Source: Acinetobacter sichuanensis
Lineage (GTDB): Bacteria; Pseudomonadota; Gammaproteobacteria; Pseudomonadales; Moraxellaceae
Reading direction: 5' to 3'
Length of the DNA stretch: 64,000 nucleotides
Assembly: GCF_003024515.2 (NCBI RefSeq)
Contig: NZ_PYIX02000016.1
Span: forward strand, 21,842-85,841
Below the pieces are notes generated by a model. That model did not search any database. It was not told where the DNA came from and was given only the letters and a program-made list of their open reading frames with translations. This document shows positions 17,401 through 28,245 of this stretch, piece after piece. The position numbers were made by a program, and so were the translations under genes. The stretch's first letter is position 1; each line of letters opens with the position of its first letter.

Positions 17401-18774
17401 ATGAAAATTCTCTCTATCCATTTGCGTCATGTTTTTCATTTTACTGATCTAAAACTAGAATTAAATCCAACACAATATCCTGTTGCTATTATTGTGGGTC
17501 AGCAATCTTCAGGCAAAACTGCAATTTTAAAAAACTTGTATCAAGCTCTGACATGGTTCTCAGCACGTTTTAAAGACTTACGTACTGCGGGTGTCGTCAT
17601 GTTAGATCAAGATATTATGCAAAATCGAGTACAAGCAAAAGTTGATATTGCAATTAAAATACCTAATGAACTCGGTACATTAGCTGAAAATAGTCACTCT
17701 CATTCACAGGATTTATCTATCTGTTCATGGCAACTGTATAAAACATTAAATGCCAATGGTGTCGGGATCAGCCGTACAGAAATGGCTGAATTAGAGCAGC
17801 TTGCGGCTTTATATACAAAAGCAATTCAACAAGACCCTTTACAAGGTTTACCTCTGATTGCTTATTATCCTGCTGAACGTTTTATTAATGAAGTTAATTT
17901 ACTCAGTAAAAACAATCCTGCGGTCATGCAAACATCAGCAGCCTATGAGTTAACAGCGATTCCTTTTACTACTTTTGCTCGTTTTTTTGAATGGTTTCGA
18001 GAAATTAGTGATATTGAAAATGCTCAATCTGCACAACTATTCCAACAAATTTTAAATGAAACTTCACTCAACAATTCAGCTCAAAATGATACACAAAATC
18101 TGCAAAATGCTTTATTTCAAGCACGTAGTCATTTACAGACACCAAGTTTACAAGCACTTAAAAATAGTTTGAAAATTGTTTTACCAGAACTTGATGATAT
18201 TTTTATTGAATATAAGCCTAAATTACAACTTATGGTGACTTACCAAGGCACAACGCAATGTTATCAGCAACTTTCCAATAGTATAAAAAATTGGATTGCC
18301 TTAGTTGGCGATCTTGTTCGCCGTTTATGTTTACTGAATCCTCTGAGTTTGTATCCTTGTCTAGAAGGTGATGGTATTTTACTGATTGATCATATTGATG
18401 TTGATTTAGATGAAACTTCTGCTTCAAATATTTTGCTGCGTTTACATCAAGCTTTTCCACAAATTCAAATCATTAGCAGCAGTTTGCATAGCTCTATTTT
18501 AGAATCTGCACATCAGTTCCAATGTTTTGAATTAAAAAATCAAAAAATTCAGGAAATCAAAATCAATGAATATCAAAATGATTTAGCAAAACTCTATGAA
18601 CGTCTACAACATGTAGAAACAGAGCTTTCATCAAATGAAGTCGCAACAGAGTCAAACCCAACGGTAGAGCAACTTTTTGCTCAGTTTCAAAATATGTCGG
18701 AACAAGAACAACAGCAACTTCGTACTTTGTTACATATTGATGATGACCGTTCATCACAAACGTTTTTATCTTAA
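17401..18774 (+). CDS. AAA/ABC-type ATPase with degenerate catalytic motifs
   Basis: The 457-residue protein resembles the RecF/OLD-like AAA ATPases (AAA_15/AAA_21 type). The N-terminal Walker A GQQSSGKT (33-40) is intact. The later motifs deviate: the signature reads LSNSIKNWIALVGDL (291-305) where LSxG is expected, Walker B reads GILLIDHID (325-333) with His331 replacing the catalytic Glu, and the switch region is SSSLHSS instead of THSP. It may bind ATP but hydrolyse it poorly. No TOPRIM or HNH domain follows; the last 80 residues are acidic and helical. It is probably in an operon with the helicase gene. The partner and function are unknown. Confidence 0.8.
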   Translation: MKILSIHLRHVFHFTDLKLELNPTQYPVAIIVGQQSSGKTAILKNLYQALTWFSARFKDLRTAGVVMLDQDIMQNRVQAKVDIAIKIPNELGTLAENSHSHSQDLSICSWQLYKTLNANGVGISRTEMAELEQLAALYTKAIQQDPLQGLPLIAYYPAERFINEVNLLSKNNPAVMQTSAAYELTAIPFTTFARFFEWFREISDIENAQSAQLFQQILNETSLNNSAQNDTQNLQNALFQARSHLQTPSLQALKNSLKIVLPELDDIFIEYKPKLQLMVTYQGTTQCYQQLSNSIKNWIALVGDLVRRLCLLNPLSLYPCLEGDGILLIDHIDVDLDETSASNILLRLHQAFPQIQIISSSLHSSILESAHQFQCFELKNQKIQEIKINEYQNDLAKLYERLQHVETELSSNEVATESNPTVEQLFAQFQNMSEQEQQQLRTLLHIDDDRSSQTFLS

Positions 18775-19168
18775 CATGATGATGAAGTACAAATTTTATA
18801 CTTGATTAGGCTCATAATTTTTCAGCTAAATTATTCTTATATATTTCGTTATATTTTTGTTTTTTATTCGTTCACTTAACCGAAATAAAAGCCTTGTAAC
18901 TTTTAATCATCATCCTAAGGCGTACAATATTCTCGTCTGCGCAAAAAAAGGTTTGATGTTATTTTATTCATGTAATAGTATAAAATATCATTTATTTCTT
19001 AGTGTAAAGCTCGGCTTTATTTTTACATTAAGTTTCTCAGGTTGCGCAACACAACTTGTTTTCTTACGATTTTTTCGGCTTTCAAGATTTAAGTCGTTGG
19101 ATGGTTCTTTGCTGTCCTCAAATGCTTGAAAGATAAATTCATCATAGGTTCTCGACCTATTCAAGACA
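18775..19168. other. 394-bp spacer between the ATPase gene and the mrp operon
   Basis: Short open frames here lack ribosome binding sites and are rejected. The region should hold the mrp promoter. One small terminator-like hairpin is at 19005-19024. No known sodium-sensing RNA motif was recognised. Confidence 0.5.
19005..19024 (+). terminator. Terminator or attenuator upstream of mrpA
   Basis: TAAAGC, loop TCG, GCTTTA, then TTTTT. The 6-bp perfect stem with a T run is 230 bp after the ATPase stop and 145 bp before mrpA, so it either ends the upstream transcript or attenuates mrp. Confidence 0.5.
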
Positions 19169-22006
19169 ATGGATACACGTGTGCTACCGATTATTATATT
19201 GCTACCGTTAATTCTAGGCACAACCCTTGTCTCGTGGCTGAAGCAGTTTTCTCGTGGGGCAACTGCATTCGGTGCGATTGGCATCAGTTCAGCAAGTTTA
19301 GGCTTGTTACTTTCACAAGCACCGCAAGTGTTTCAAGGTCAAGTCATTTCCGAATCATGGCAATGGCTTCCTCAAGTGGGAATTGATTTAAGCTTTCGCT
19401 TAGATGCATTGGGTTTAATTTTTTCGTTGCTAATCACAGGCATTGGCACGCTCATTTTTATTTATGCTTACTTTTATTTAAGCCCCAAAAATTCTTTAAG
19501 TAAGTTGTATGTTTTACTGATGCTGTTTATGGCAGCAATGCTTGGAATCTCTCTTTCCAACAACTTAATTATTTTGTTAGTTTTTTGGGAATTAACCAGT
19601 ATTTCTTCCTTTCTCTTGGTTGGATATTGGAGCAATTATGATGCGGCACAACGTGGTTCACGTATGGCTTTAACCATTACAGGCATGGGCGGTTTAGCCA
19701 TGCTGGGTGGTTTTGTGTTGCTCGGTCAAGTGACACAGACTTATCAAATTGATCAAATTTTAACGATGTCAGAGACGATTCAAAATAGTCATCTTTTTGT
19801 CCCTATTTTATTACTCATTTTATTGGGTGCTTTTACCAAAAGTGCGCAGTTTCCTTTTCATTTTTGGTTACCAAATGCAATGGCTGCACCAACACCAGTC
19901 TCTGCTTATCTGCATTCAGCCACGATGGTGAAAGCGGGTATTTTCTTACTGGCGCGTCTATTGCCTATTTTTGTTGGCTCAGCACTTTTTCATAATATCG
20001 TGACGACTGTTGGTCTTTTCACGCTATGTATGGCTGCATTTTTTGCCATTTTTAAAGAAGATTTAAAAGGTCTATTAGCCTACTCGACGATTAGTCATTT
20101 AGGACTCATTGTTTGTTTGCTAGGGATCGGCTCACCACTGGCTGTTGCTGCTGCAATTTTTCACATTATCAATCATGCGACATTTAAAGCTGCATTATTT
20201 ATGATTGCAGGAATTATTGACCATGAAACAGGAACACGTGATTTAAGAAAGCTCAGTGGGATTTGGCAATTACTACCCTTTACAGGCACTTTGACCATGA
20301 TCACTGCTGCCTCTATGGCAGGTGTTCCACTGACCAATGGTTTCTTATCTAAAGAAATGTTCTTTACGGAACTGTTGGCAAATTTATCAGGTGGATATGT
20401 CGTCCTTGCTGCCATTATCGCCACTTTAGCAGGCTTATTTGCTGTCGCTTATTCAACACGTTTGGTTCACGGTGTATTTTTTGATGGTGGTTTAGGCAAA
20501 AATGTTCCAAATAAAGACGCCCATGAACCACCGATAGGTATGCGTGCACCAGCAATTTTATTGGCTGTTTTATGTATCGCCGTTGGTCTAATGCCTGCGC
20601 TACTGGTTGAAAATATTGTCAATATGGGCACACGTGCCAGTACACAACTCCATCAATTTGAAGGTGTACATTTAGCAATTTGGCATGGTTTTAACTTGCC
20701 ATTACTCATGAGTGCGATTGCTTTAGTGGGTGGTATCATTTTTTACTTTGCTTTAGCCAAAGGCAGTCGTATTCGAGACATAGATTTAGATCCAAAACTT
20801 GGACCTTTTCAGGGCTATGTGTTATTTGAAAATTTCCTTAAATATTTGTTGCTCTACGCACGTAAAATTAAACAAAAAACAGAAACAGGCTCATTACAAA
20901 CTTATCTCTTTTGGATCATCGCCTTTAGTGTCGTTTTAGTCGCAACGCCTATGTTTAATCAGGGTTTAGCGACAGGCACACGCGAACTGACCAAAGCACC
21001 CATCATCGCAATTGTCTTATGGATGGTTTTATTCTCTGGTTGTTGGATGATGCTCTGGTTCCATCATGAGCGTATTAAAGCAGTGCTTATCAGTGGTGCT
21101 GTTGGTTTAGTGGTGACGATGGTATTTGTCACCATGTCCGCACCAGATTTGGCATTAACCCAAATCACAGTCGATGTGGTCACCACTGTTTTATTATTAA
21201 TGAGTTTGTCGTTATTACCACAGCTTACACCGTATGAATCTAGTCGTACCCGACGTTGGCGTGATGCAGTTTTAGCAATAGGTGGCGGTTTAGGTATCGG
21301 TTGGATTGCTTGGCTTATTTTGACACGTGATCATAATTCAATTTCATGGTTCTTTGCACAGCAGTCTATGCCTTTAGGCGGTGGCTCTAATATTGTCAAT
21401 GTGATCTTGGTGGATTTCCGTGGTTTTGATACTTTCGGTGAGATTACAGTTTTAGGAATTGCAGCGATTGGGGCACTCTGCCTTATGGATGGGATGCGTG
21501 CGCATGGCACAACCATGACCCAAGGCTTAACTTTCCGTTTTAATCCCTCTCCATTAATGTTTCGTATGACTGCTTCATGGGTTCTACCATTAGCTTTAGT
21601 TGTTAGTCTTTATATTTTCTTACGTGGACACAATCTACCCGGTGGCGGATTTATTGCAGGTTTAATTACCTCAATGGCATTGGTGATTCAATATATTGGT
21701 TTGGGGCAAGATAAAGCGGAACAACTTTTACGTGCTAAATCAGGTCGTTTATATGAAATTTGGATTGGTTCTGGTTTAGTCATTGCAGGAATAACAGGTC
21801 TTGCTGCTTGGTTATGGGGAAGACCATTTTTAACGAGTGCTCATATTTATGCTGAGACCAGTATTTTTGGTACCTTTCATCTCGCTTCAGCCGCAGCTTT
21901 TGACTTAGGGGTATATATTACTGTTGTTGGTGCAACCATGTTGCTCATTTCTGTTCTTGGCGACTCTCGACATTCGAGTATGTCAGGCCCTGTACCTAAG
22001 GAGTAA
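19169..22006 (+). CDS. mrpA: MrpA/MrpB fused subunit of the Mrp Na+/H+ antiporter
   Basis: The 945-residue polytopic membrane protein is the large subunit of the multisubunit monovalent cation/proton antiporter, related to complex I subunit NuoL. Residues about 1-640 are the MrpA core: the lysine-bearing helices AFTKSAQFPFHFWLPNAMAA and LHSATMVKAGIFLLARL, and HLGLIVCLLGIG. Residues about 660-780 are the MrpA C-terminal domain, and about 800-935 carry the MrpB domain (SLYIFLRGHNLPGGGFIAGL), giving the fused A/B form of group 2 operons. The complex exports Na+ using the proton gradient and supports salt and alkali tolerance. First gene of a tight six-gene operon; the ribosome binding site is weak. 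Confidence 0.95.
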   Translation: MDTRVLPIIILLPLILGTTLVSWLKQFSRGATAFGAIGISSASLGLLLSQAPQVFQGQVISESWQWLPQVGIDLSFRLDALGLIFSLLITGIGTLIFIYAYFYLSPKNSLSKLYVLLMLFMAAMLGISLSNNLIILLVFWELTSISSFLLVGYWSNYDAAQRGSRMALTITGMGGLAMLGGFVLLGQVTQTYQIDQILTMSETIQNSHLFVPILLLILLGAFTKSAQFPFHFWLPNAMAAPTPVSAYLHSATMVKAGIFLLARLLPIFVGSALFHNIVTTVGLFTLCMAAFFAIFKEDLKGLLAYSTISHLGLIVCLLGIGSPLAVAAAIFHIINHATFKAALFMIAGIIDHETGTRDLRKLSGIWQLLPFTGTLTMITAASMAGVPLTNGFLSKEMFFTELLANLSGGYVVLAAIIATLAGLFAVAYSTRLVHGVFFDGGLGKNVPNKDAHEPPIGMRAPAILLAVLCIAVGLMPALLVENIVNMGTRASTQLHQFEGVHLAIWHGFNLPLLMSAIALVGGIIFYFALAKGSRIRDIDLDPKLGPFQGYVLFENFLKYLLLYARKIKQKTETGSLQTYLFWIIAFSVVLVATPMFNQGLATGTRELTKAPIIAIVLWMVLFSGCWMMLWFHHERIKAVLISGAVGLVVTMVFVTMSAPDLALTQITVDVVTTVLLLMSLSLLPQLTPYESSRTRRWRDAVLAIGGGLGIGWIAWLILTRDHNSISWFFAQQSMPLGGGSNIVNVILVDFRGFDTFGEITVLGIAAIGALCLMDGMRAHGTTMTQGLTFRFNPSPLMFRMTASWVLPLALVVSLYIFLRGHNLPGGGFIAGLITSMALVIQYIGLGQDKAEQLLRAKSGRLYEIWIGSGLVIAGITGLAAWLWGRPFLTSAHIYAETSIFGTFHLASAAAFDLGVYITVVGATMLLISVLGDSRHSSMSGPVPKE

Positions 22007-22009
22007 CTT

Positions 22010-22375
22010 ATGATCAGTTTAGAATTTTTACTTGCCTCTGCAATTGGTCTATTGGTTGCAACAGGAATTTATTTATTACTACGTGCCCGTACTTTCCCTG
22101 TCGTTTTAGGTCTAGCCATGATTGGTTATGCCGTTAATTTATTTCTATTTGCTATGGGGCGTATTCAGACCAATTCACCTGCTATTTTAACCAATGCGGC
22201 TAAAATTACCGATCCATTGCCTCAAGCTTTAGTATTGACTGCGATTGTGATTGGCTTTGCAACTACTGCCTATATTGTACAACTTGCTTTACGTAGCCGT
22301 TATGAATCAGGAACAGATCATGTGGATGCCAAAGATGAGCCGAGCAACTTTGACTCACGTGAGGATGCGCCATAA
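22010..22375 (+). CDS. mrpC: MrpC, Mrp antiporter subunit C
   Basis: This 121-residue membrane subunit is homologous to NuoK. It has three hydrophobic helices; the first contains ASAIGLLVATGIYLLLRAR and the family piece PVVLGLAMIGYAVNLFLFAMGR follows, with DPLPQALVLTAIVIGFATTA as the last helix. An acidic C-terminal tail is cytoplasmic. It begins 3 bp after mrpA with the ribosome binding site AAGGAG inside the mrpA end, and its TAA overlaps the ATG of mrpD by one base, indicating translational coupling. MrpC and MrpA form part of the ion path. Confidence 0.94.
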   Translation: MISLEFLLASAIGLLVATGIYLLLRARTFPVVLGLAMIGYAVNLFLFAMGRIQTNSPAILTNAAKITDPLPQALVLTAIVIGFATTAYIVQLALRSRYESGTDHVDAKDEPSNFDSREDAP

Positions 22376-24177
22376 TGAACTTCCTTGATTTTTGGCTTCA
22401 ACATATGCCTATTTTCAGCATTCTTATTCCTGCTTTCACAGGTTTTTTGCTGATTTTATTGGGTAATCCTGGTTCTGGTTCACTGGCAAGTGACTGGCGA
22501 CAACCTTGGCGTCGTAGTATCAGTTTAACTTCGGCTATTTTAGGTTTTGCAACAGCAATTTACTATTTATATCAAGCAAATACAGGTCAAATCTTTGTTT
22601 ATGAACTCAGTGAATGGTCTGCTCCATTTGGTATTGTACTGGTTTTAGACCGCTTATCTGCATTAATGCTGGTTTTGACTTATGCGCTTGCAACGCCTTT
22701 AATTTGGTTCGCAAGTAAAGAATGGGATGCACGTGGACGTTATTTCCATGCAATTTCTCATTTGTTGTTAATGGGAATTTGTGGTGCATTTTTAACAGGT
22801 GACTTATTTAACCTGTTCGTATTTTTTGAAATTTTGCTGATGGCATCCTATGTATTGTTATTACATGGGCAAGGTAAAGCTCGTTTTCAACTTGGTGTTC
22901 ACTATGTCACCATCAACTTACTGGCTTCTGCACTCTTCCTCATTGGTTTAGGCATGATCTACGGCAGTGTTGGTAGTCTAAATATGACGGATGTTGCTCG
23001 AATCATCCCGACTTTAGAAAATGATCAACATACTTTAGCCGTTGCAGGTGGGTTATTACTCTTTGTTGTTTTTGGTATTAAAGCAGCTATGCTGCCTGTA
23101 GGGTTTTGGCTACCGAAAACCTATGCAGTTGCTGCGACTCCGATTGCAGCACTGTTTACCATCATGACCAAAGTGGGTATTTATGCCATTTTAAGAGTCA
23201 ATGGAACAGTCTTTCATGATGAATGGGGACAACAGATTTTTAGCAATTGGCTATTACCGATCGGACTAGTGACTTCGCTATATGGTGCAATTGCAGCGCT
23301 TGGTGCAGAACGTTTAAGACGTTTTGTTGGCTTTATGATTTTGTCTTCTGTAGGCACCATTTTGATTGCTGTTTCATTGCTCAATGAAGCTGCATGGATG
23401 GCAGGTCTATATTATATGGTACACAGTACCATCATTGCTGCCTCATTTTATTTATTGTGTGGTTGGATTACGTCACAACGTGGGCAATTTAAAGACCATC
23501 TCAAAATTGCACCTAAAATGAAACAAGACAAAGTTGTTGCAATCACATTTTTTATCATCGCTTTGATGATGGCGGGTTTACCCCCCTTCAGTGGCTTCTT
23601 AGGTAAAGTTCTGATTTTACAAGCGACAGCAGATTCTCCATATCAAATATGGATTATTGTGATTGTTTTATTGGTCAGTTTGTTGAGCATTATTGCATTT
23701 ACACGTGCAGGTTTTGTACTGTTTTGGCGTGCAACGACGCCTGAAGATAATCCAAAAGAAGAAGCTTTTGCTGCATATCAAAAATTACCTCATCAAGCCC
23801 CTGCTCGTAATGATAAAACCATTTATCTGTTATTAACGGGTTTGATATTCTATGTAATTTGCGCTCAACCCATTGTTCATTATTTAGAACTGACAGCAAA
23901 ACAGCTCAAAGATGCTGACTTATATCAAGAAACGATTTTAAAAACAGATCGTGACCAAGAGTATATTAGCGTACAACCTTTTGATCCAAACTACCTACCT
24001 GAAACAAAATATGGTGGTGAAAACCCAGATGCAAATGCGCATTTTATTCCTTATATTATTTCGCCAAATACACTAAAAGGTGATCATATTTCTGAATATA
24101 AGCAACGACAAATTCAACATCAGGAACATGAGTTAACCCCGCTTGATGACACTAAATTACAGCCTATGGAGCAATAA
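22375..24177 (+). CDS. mrpD: MrpD, Mrp antiporter subunit D (with long C-terminal tail)
   Basis: The 600-residue subunit is related to NuoM/NuoN, with about 14 transmembrane helices. Proton-path lysines are in KAAMLPVGFWLPKTYAVA and LFTIMTKVGIYAILR, and the carboxylate-bearing LTGDLFNLFVFFEILLMASY is intact. It is about 90-100 residues longer than typical MrpD (near 500): after the last helix (about residue 500) a hydrophilic tail rich in Asp, Gln and Pro runs to the end. The stop touches the start of mrpE. The tail looks lineage-specific and its role is not known. Confidence 0.95.
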   Translation: MNFLDFWLQHMPIFSILIPAFTGFLLILLGNPGSGSLASDWRQPWRRSISLTSAILGFATAIYYLYQANTGQIFVYELSEWSAPFGIVLVLDRLSALMLVLTYALATPLIWFASKEWDARGRYFHAISHLLLMGICGAFLTGDLFNLFVFFEILLMASYVLLLHGQGKARFQLGVHYVTINLLASALFLIGLGMIYGSVGSLNMTDVARIIPTLENDQHTLAVAGGLLLFVVFGIKAAMLPVGFWLPKTYAVAATPIAALFTIMTKVGIYAILRVNGTVFHDEWGQQIFSNWLLPIGLVTSLYGAIAALGAERLRRFVGFMILSSVGTILIAVSLLNEAAWMAGLYYMVHSTIIAASFYLLCGWITSQRGQFKDHLKIAPKMKQDKVVAITFFIIALMMAGLPPFSGFLGKVLILQATADSPYQIWIIVIVLLVSLLSIIAFTRAGFVLFWRATTPEDNPKEEAFAAYQKLPHQAPARNDKTIYLLLTGLIFYVICAQPIVHYLELTAKQLKDADLYQETILKTDRDQEYISVQPFDPNYLPETKYGGENPDANAHFIPYIISPNTLKGDHISEYKQRQIQHQEHELTPLDDTKLQPMEQ

Positions 24178-24702
24178 ATGAAAAAAAATATTTCATTCCT
24201 TGACCGCTGTTTACCCCATCCATTTGTTTCTTTAGTGGTGGCTGTAAGTTGGCTCATGTTGGGGCATAGTTTTGATCCTTTTGATATTTTTTGTGCTGTC
24301 TTATTGGGTTTAATCATTCCTAAGCTGATACAACCTTTTATTGTACGTACGCCAAATATTCATTGGGCTTTGGCATTCAAGTTATTTTTTGTCGTGCTCT
24401 GGGATATTATTCTTTCCAATATTCGCGTAGCTAAGCAAGTTTTAGGTCCAACCAAAAACCTAAAACCCAAATGGTATCGTGTACCTTTGGATACCGATCA
24501 TGAGCATGTGAATACATTATTGGCAATGATCATTACCACAACACCCGGTACAGTGACCGCAGGAATTGACCAAGAACGAGGGGATATTTTGGTTCATTCT
24601 CTCAGTTCGGATGACCCAGAAGCAGAAGTTCAAGAGATCAAAAGCCGTTATGAAATGCCTTTAATTGCCATTTTTAATGCCACTCAAGGAGATGATCAAT
24701 GA
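24178..24702 (+). CDS. mrpE: MrpE, Mrp antiporter subunit E
   Basis: The 174-residue subunit has two or three N-terminal helices and then the cytoplasmic MrpE domain: WDIILSNIRVAKQVLGP followed by LLAMIITTTPGTVTAGIDQERGDILVHSL, the signature of the family (PF01899). It is needed for assembly of the complex. It starts directly after the mrpD stop, and its end overlaps mrpF by 4 bp (ATGA). Confidence 0.94.
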   Translation: MKKNISFLDRCLPHPFVSLVVAVSWLMLGHSFDPFDIFCAVLLGLIIPKLIQPFIVRTPNIHWALAFKLFFVVLWDIILSNIRVAKQVLGPTKNLKPKWYRVPLDTDHEHVNTLLAMIITTTPGTVTAGIDQERGDILVHSLSSDDPEAEVQEIKSRYEMPLIAIFNATQGDDQ

Positions 24703-24974
24703 TTATTTTGCAATATGCATTGGGAATTTTTTTAGTGGCGCTGACCATCTCAATGTTCTTATGTTTATACCGTTTAATTATTGGACCTTCTATTGTTGAC
24801 CGTCTATTGGCTTTAGATACTTTGTTCTTAAATGCAACTTGTTTAGTCATTTTACTCAGTATTTATTGGGCAAGTACCAATCTATTTGAAGGTGCATTAT
24901 TAGTCGCTATGCTTGGCTTTGTTTCAACTGCCGCTTTAGCACGTTATTTTACCATTGGTCATGTCATTGATTAG
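24699..24974 (+). CDS. mrpF: MrpF, Mrp antiporter subunit F
   Basis: The 91-residue subunit has three helices and the conserved GPSIVDRLLALDTLFLNAT, which includes the Asp residues essential in Mrp complexes, followed by FEGALLVAMLGFVSTAALARY. Its ATG overlaps the mrpE stop (ATGA), implying translational coupling. Confidence 0.94.
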   Translation: MIILQYALGIFLVALTISMFLCLYRLIIGPSIVDRLLALDTLFLNATCLVILLSIYWASTNLFEGALLVAMLGFVSTAALARYFTIGHVID

Positions 24975-24983
24975 GAGCACGAT

Positions 24984-25379
24984 ATGGAAACAAATATGCA
25001 ACTGATCATGGAAGTTATTGTTTCGTTCTTTTTGATTATTGGCGCATTTTTCTTATTGGTTGGTGGAATCGGCATGGTTAAATTGCCCGATTTATTCATG
25101 CGTTTACATGCACCCACCAAATCCAGTACCTTAGGCTTAGGTAGCGTATTATTAGCGGCAATGATTTATGCTGCATTTCAAGGACGTTTTGGTTTTGCTG
25201 AGCTACTCATTACGCTATTTGCATTTATCACAGCACCTGTATCTGCAAATTTAATTGCACAAGCAGCCATCCATTTACGTTTACGCTCAACCTCAGGAGA
25301 TGTACCCGAAGCTTTAGATCGACCATTACCATGGCAACGTCAGCGTAAAATCAAACAATTTGAAGATGACGAGATCTAA
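24984..25379 (+). CDS. mrpG: MrpG, Mrp antiporter subunit G
   Basis: This 131-residue small subunit ends the operon. It has three helices; the motif GGIGMVKLPDLFMRLHAPTK is diagnostic of MnhG/PhaG (PF03334), followed by TLGLGSVLLAAMIY and FAFITAPVSANLIAQAAIH. A cytoplasmic basic/acidic tail closes it. A good ribosome binding site (TAGGAGCACGAT) precedes the ATG. It is followed by a bidirectional terminator. Confidence 0.95.
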   Translation: METNMQLIMEVIVSFFLIIGAFFLLVGGIGMVKLPDLFMRLHAPTKSSTLGLGSVLLAAMIYAAFQGRFGFAELLITLFAFITAPVSANLIAQAAIHLRLRSTSGDVPEALDRPLPWQRQRKIKQFEDDEI

Positions 25380-25504
25380 ACACGTCATTCAAATCAATGA
25401 GCATTTTCAATCTGTAAATGCTCATTTTATAAAAGTTAATTTTAAATACTTAAATCTGGCTTTATAAAGAAAGACGATAACGTGATCAGCATTTTCAAAG
25501 ATAA

Positions 25505-25531
25505 AAAAACCAATGCTGAACATTGGTTTTT
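25505..25531. terminator. Bidirectional terminator between mrpG and the PF10118 gene
   Basis: AAAAACCAATG/CATTGGTTTTT, an 11-bp perfect stem with a 5-nt loop and A/T runs on both sides, placed between convergent genes. Confidence 0.9.
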
Positions 25532-25543
25532 ATAAAATTTTAT

Positions 25544-26434
25544 TTAGCTATACAAAGGTGGATGTACATCTTCTTGGAAGCTCTCCATCCCATAATCATC
25601 TGCCAGTTTTTCTTTCCAATATGCCACGATTTTTGAATAATCAATTTCATCAGGGTGAAAATCTGCTTTGTAATATGACAAATATTCAGGAATCAATGAA
25701 ATCAACATCTTGGAAATCATATACATTCCAAAAAGATTCTGAGGTACTTTTGGTAAGCTTTTCTTCCAATCCTGCATAAACAAACGTGTTGCAGAATAAA
25801 ACGTCAAACTTGCAAAACCAGTTGTCACATTACGCATGACTGAACGGCGCACTTTATCATCATGATAAATCGCTTGATATACATCAAAAGCCACAGCGCG
25901 ATGTTCAATTTCTTCAATCGCATGCCAAACCCAAAGCTTAATCGCATCGTCATCTAAGGTTTGTAACACTTCAGGATGACGTAAAATATAGCCACCAAGC
26001 AATGCTGTAAAATGCTCAAATGCAGCCGTGACTGCCAATTGTAATTTTGGATGCACACTTTTAATAAATGCATCACGACGTCCTAACCAAGCTTGAAAGC
26101 TATCTAGATTATAATCATCACGACGCCATGCATCATTAAAATCTGCATGTGCCTTAGAGTGCATCGCTTCCTGACCAATAAAAGCCGCAATCTGAGCCTG
26201 TAACTTCTCATCCGTAATTTTGTCACGAACATTACGTACACTATGCACAAAAAACTGTTCACCAATTGGAAAAGTTGATGAAAGTGCTGTCAATAAATGC
26301 GACATTACAGGAGAATTCGCAAAAAAATGTCGACGAATATTTTTCGGATTAAAGCTTGGCTTACGCACTTTAATACCAATCGCTTTAGGACGATTTAAAT
26401 ATGATTTTTCTTTCGCAACCTGAGCAACTGTCAT
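25544..26434 (-). CDS. Metal-dependent hydrolase family protein (PF10118)
   Basis: The 296-residue cytosolic, largely helical protein belongs to the PF10118/COG3687 family. Putative metal ligands follow a ferritin-like pattern: FIGQEAMHSKAHADFN near residue 88, FEHFTALLGGY near 139, and AIEEIEHRAVAFDVY near 171, supplying Glu and His pairs for a di-iron centre. The family is labelled metal-dependent hydrolase but no reaction is established. It is transcribed alone, convergent with mrpG; about 230 bp of AT-rich sequence separates it from the gltD terminator. ATG start chosen as the most upstream. Confidence 0.85.
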   Translation of the reverse strand: MTVAQVAKEKSYLNRPKAIGIKVRKPSFNPKNIRRHFFANSPVMSHLLTALSSTFPIGEQFFVHSVRNVRDKITDEKLQAQIAAFIGQEAMHSKAHADFNDAWRRDDYNLDSFQAWLGRRDAFIKSVHPKLQLAVTAAFEHFTALLGGYILRHPEVLQTLDDDAIKLWVWHAIEEIEHRAVAFDVYQAIYHDDKVRRSVMRNVTTGFASLTFYSATRLFMQDWKKSLPKVPQNLFGMYMISKMLISLIPEYLSYYKADFHPDEIDYSKIVAYWKEKLADDYGMESFQEDVHPPLYS

Positions 26435-26660
26435 AGGGATAATCCTACATTTGTTGGAATTTGATCCTATAGTGACAGATCAAACTTATTTGTATATTGC
26501 CAAAATGATCACACAATTGACAAAAAAGATAATCATGTCATTTAAGCCAATAACTAACAAAATATAAAACCAGAAATCAAACATAAAATATTGAATAATC
26601 AATATTTACTTAAAAAAATAAAAATATAAAATCTTACATTCTTGATTTACCTTTCATCGT

Positions 26661-26688
26661 AAAAACAAAACCCGCATTGCTGCGGGTT
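26661..26688 (-). terminator. Terminator of gltBD
   Basis: AACCCGCA/TGCGGGTT, an 8-bp stem with the loop TTGC. On the minus strand it runs into TTTTGTTTTT, 40 bp after the gltD stop. Confidence 0.9.
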
Positions 26689-26727
26689 CTGGAAATGGGT
26701 CTTTGGAATTTAAACGTTATCGTCCAA

Positions 26728-28221
<1,494 letters not shown>

Positions 28222-28245
28222 CTACCTAATATTTGAGTCGTAGAA

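Noticed and set aside
15871..18774. Helicase plus ATPase as a Gabija system
   Set aside because: Gabija is gajA (OLD-like ATPase with a TOPRIM nuclease) followed by gajB. Here the order is reversed, the ATPase is shorter (457 residues) and no TOPRIM acidic motif was found, so only a loose resemblance remains.
18857..19386. Several overlapping short frames upstream of mrpA
   Set aside because: They overlap each other on both strands, lack ribosome binding sites and partly lie inside mrpA.
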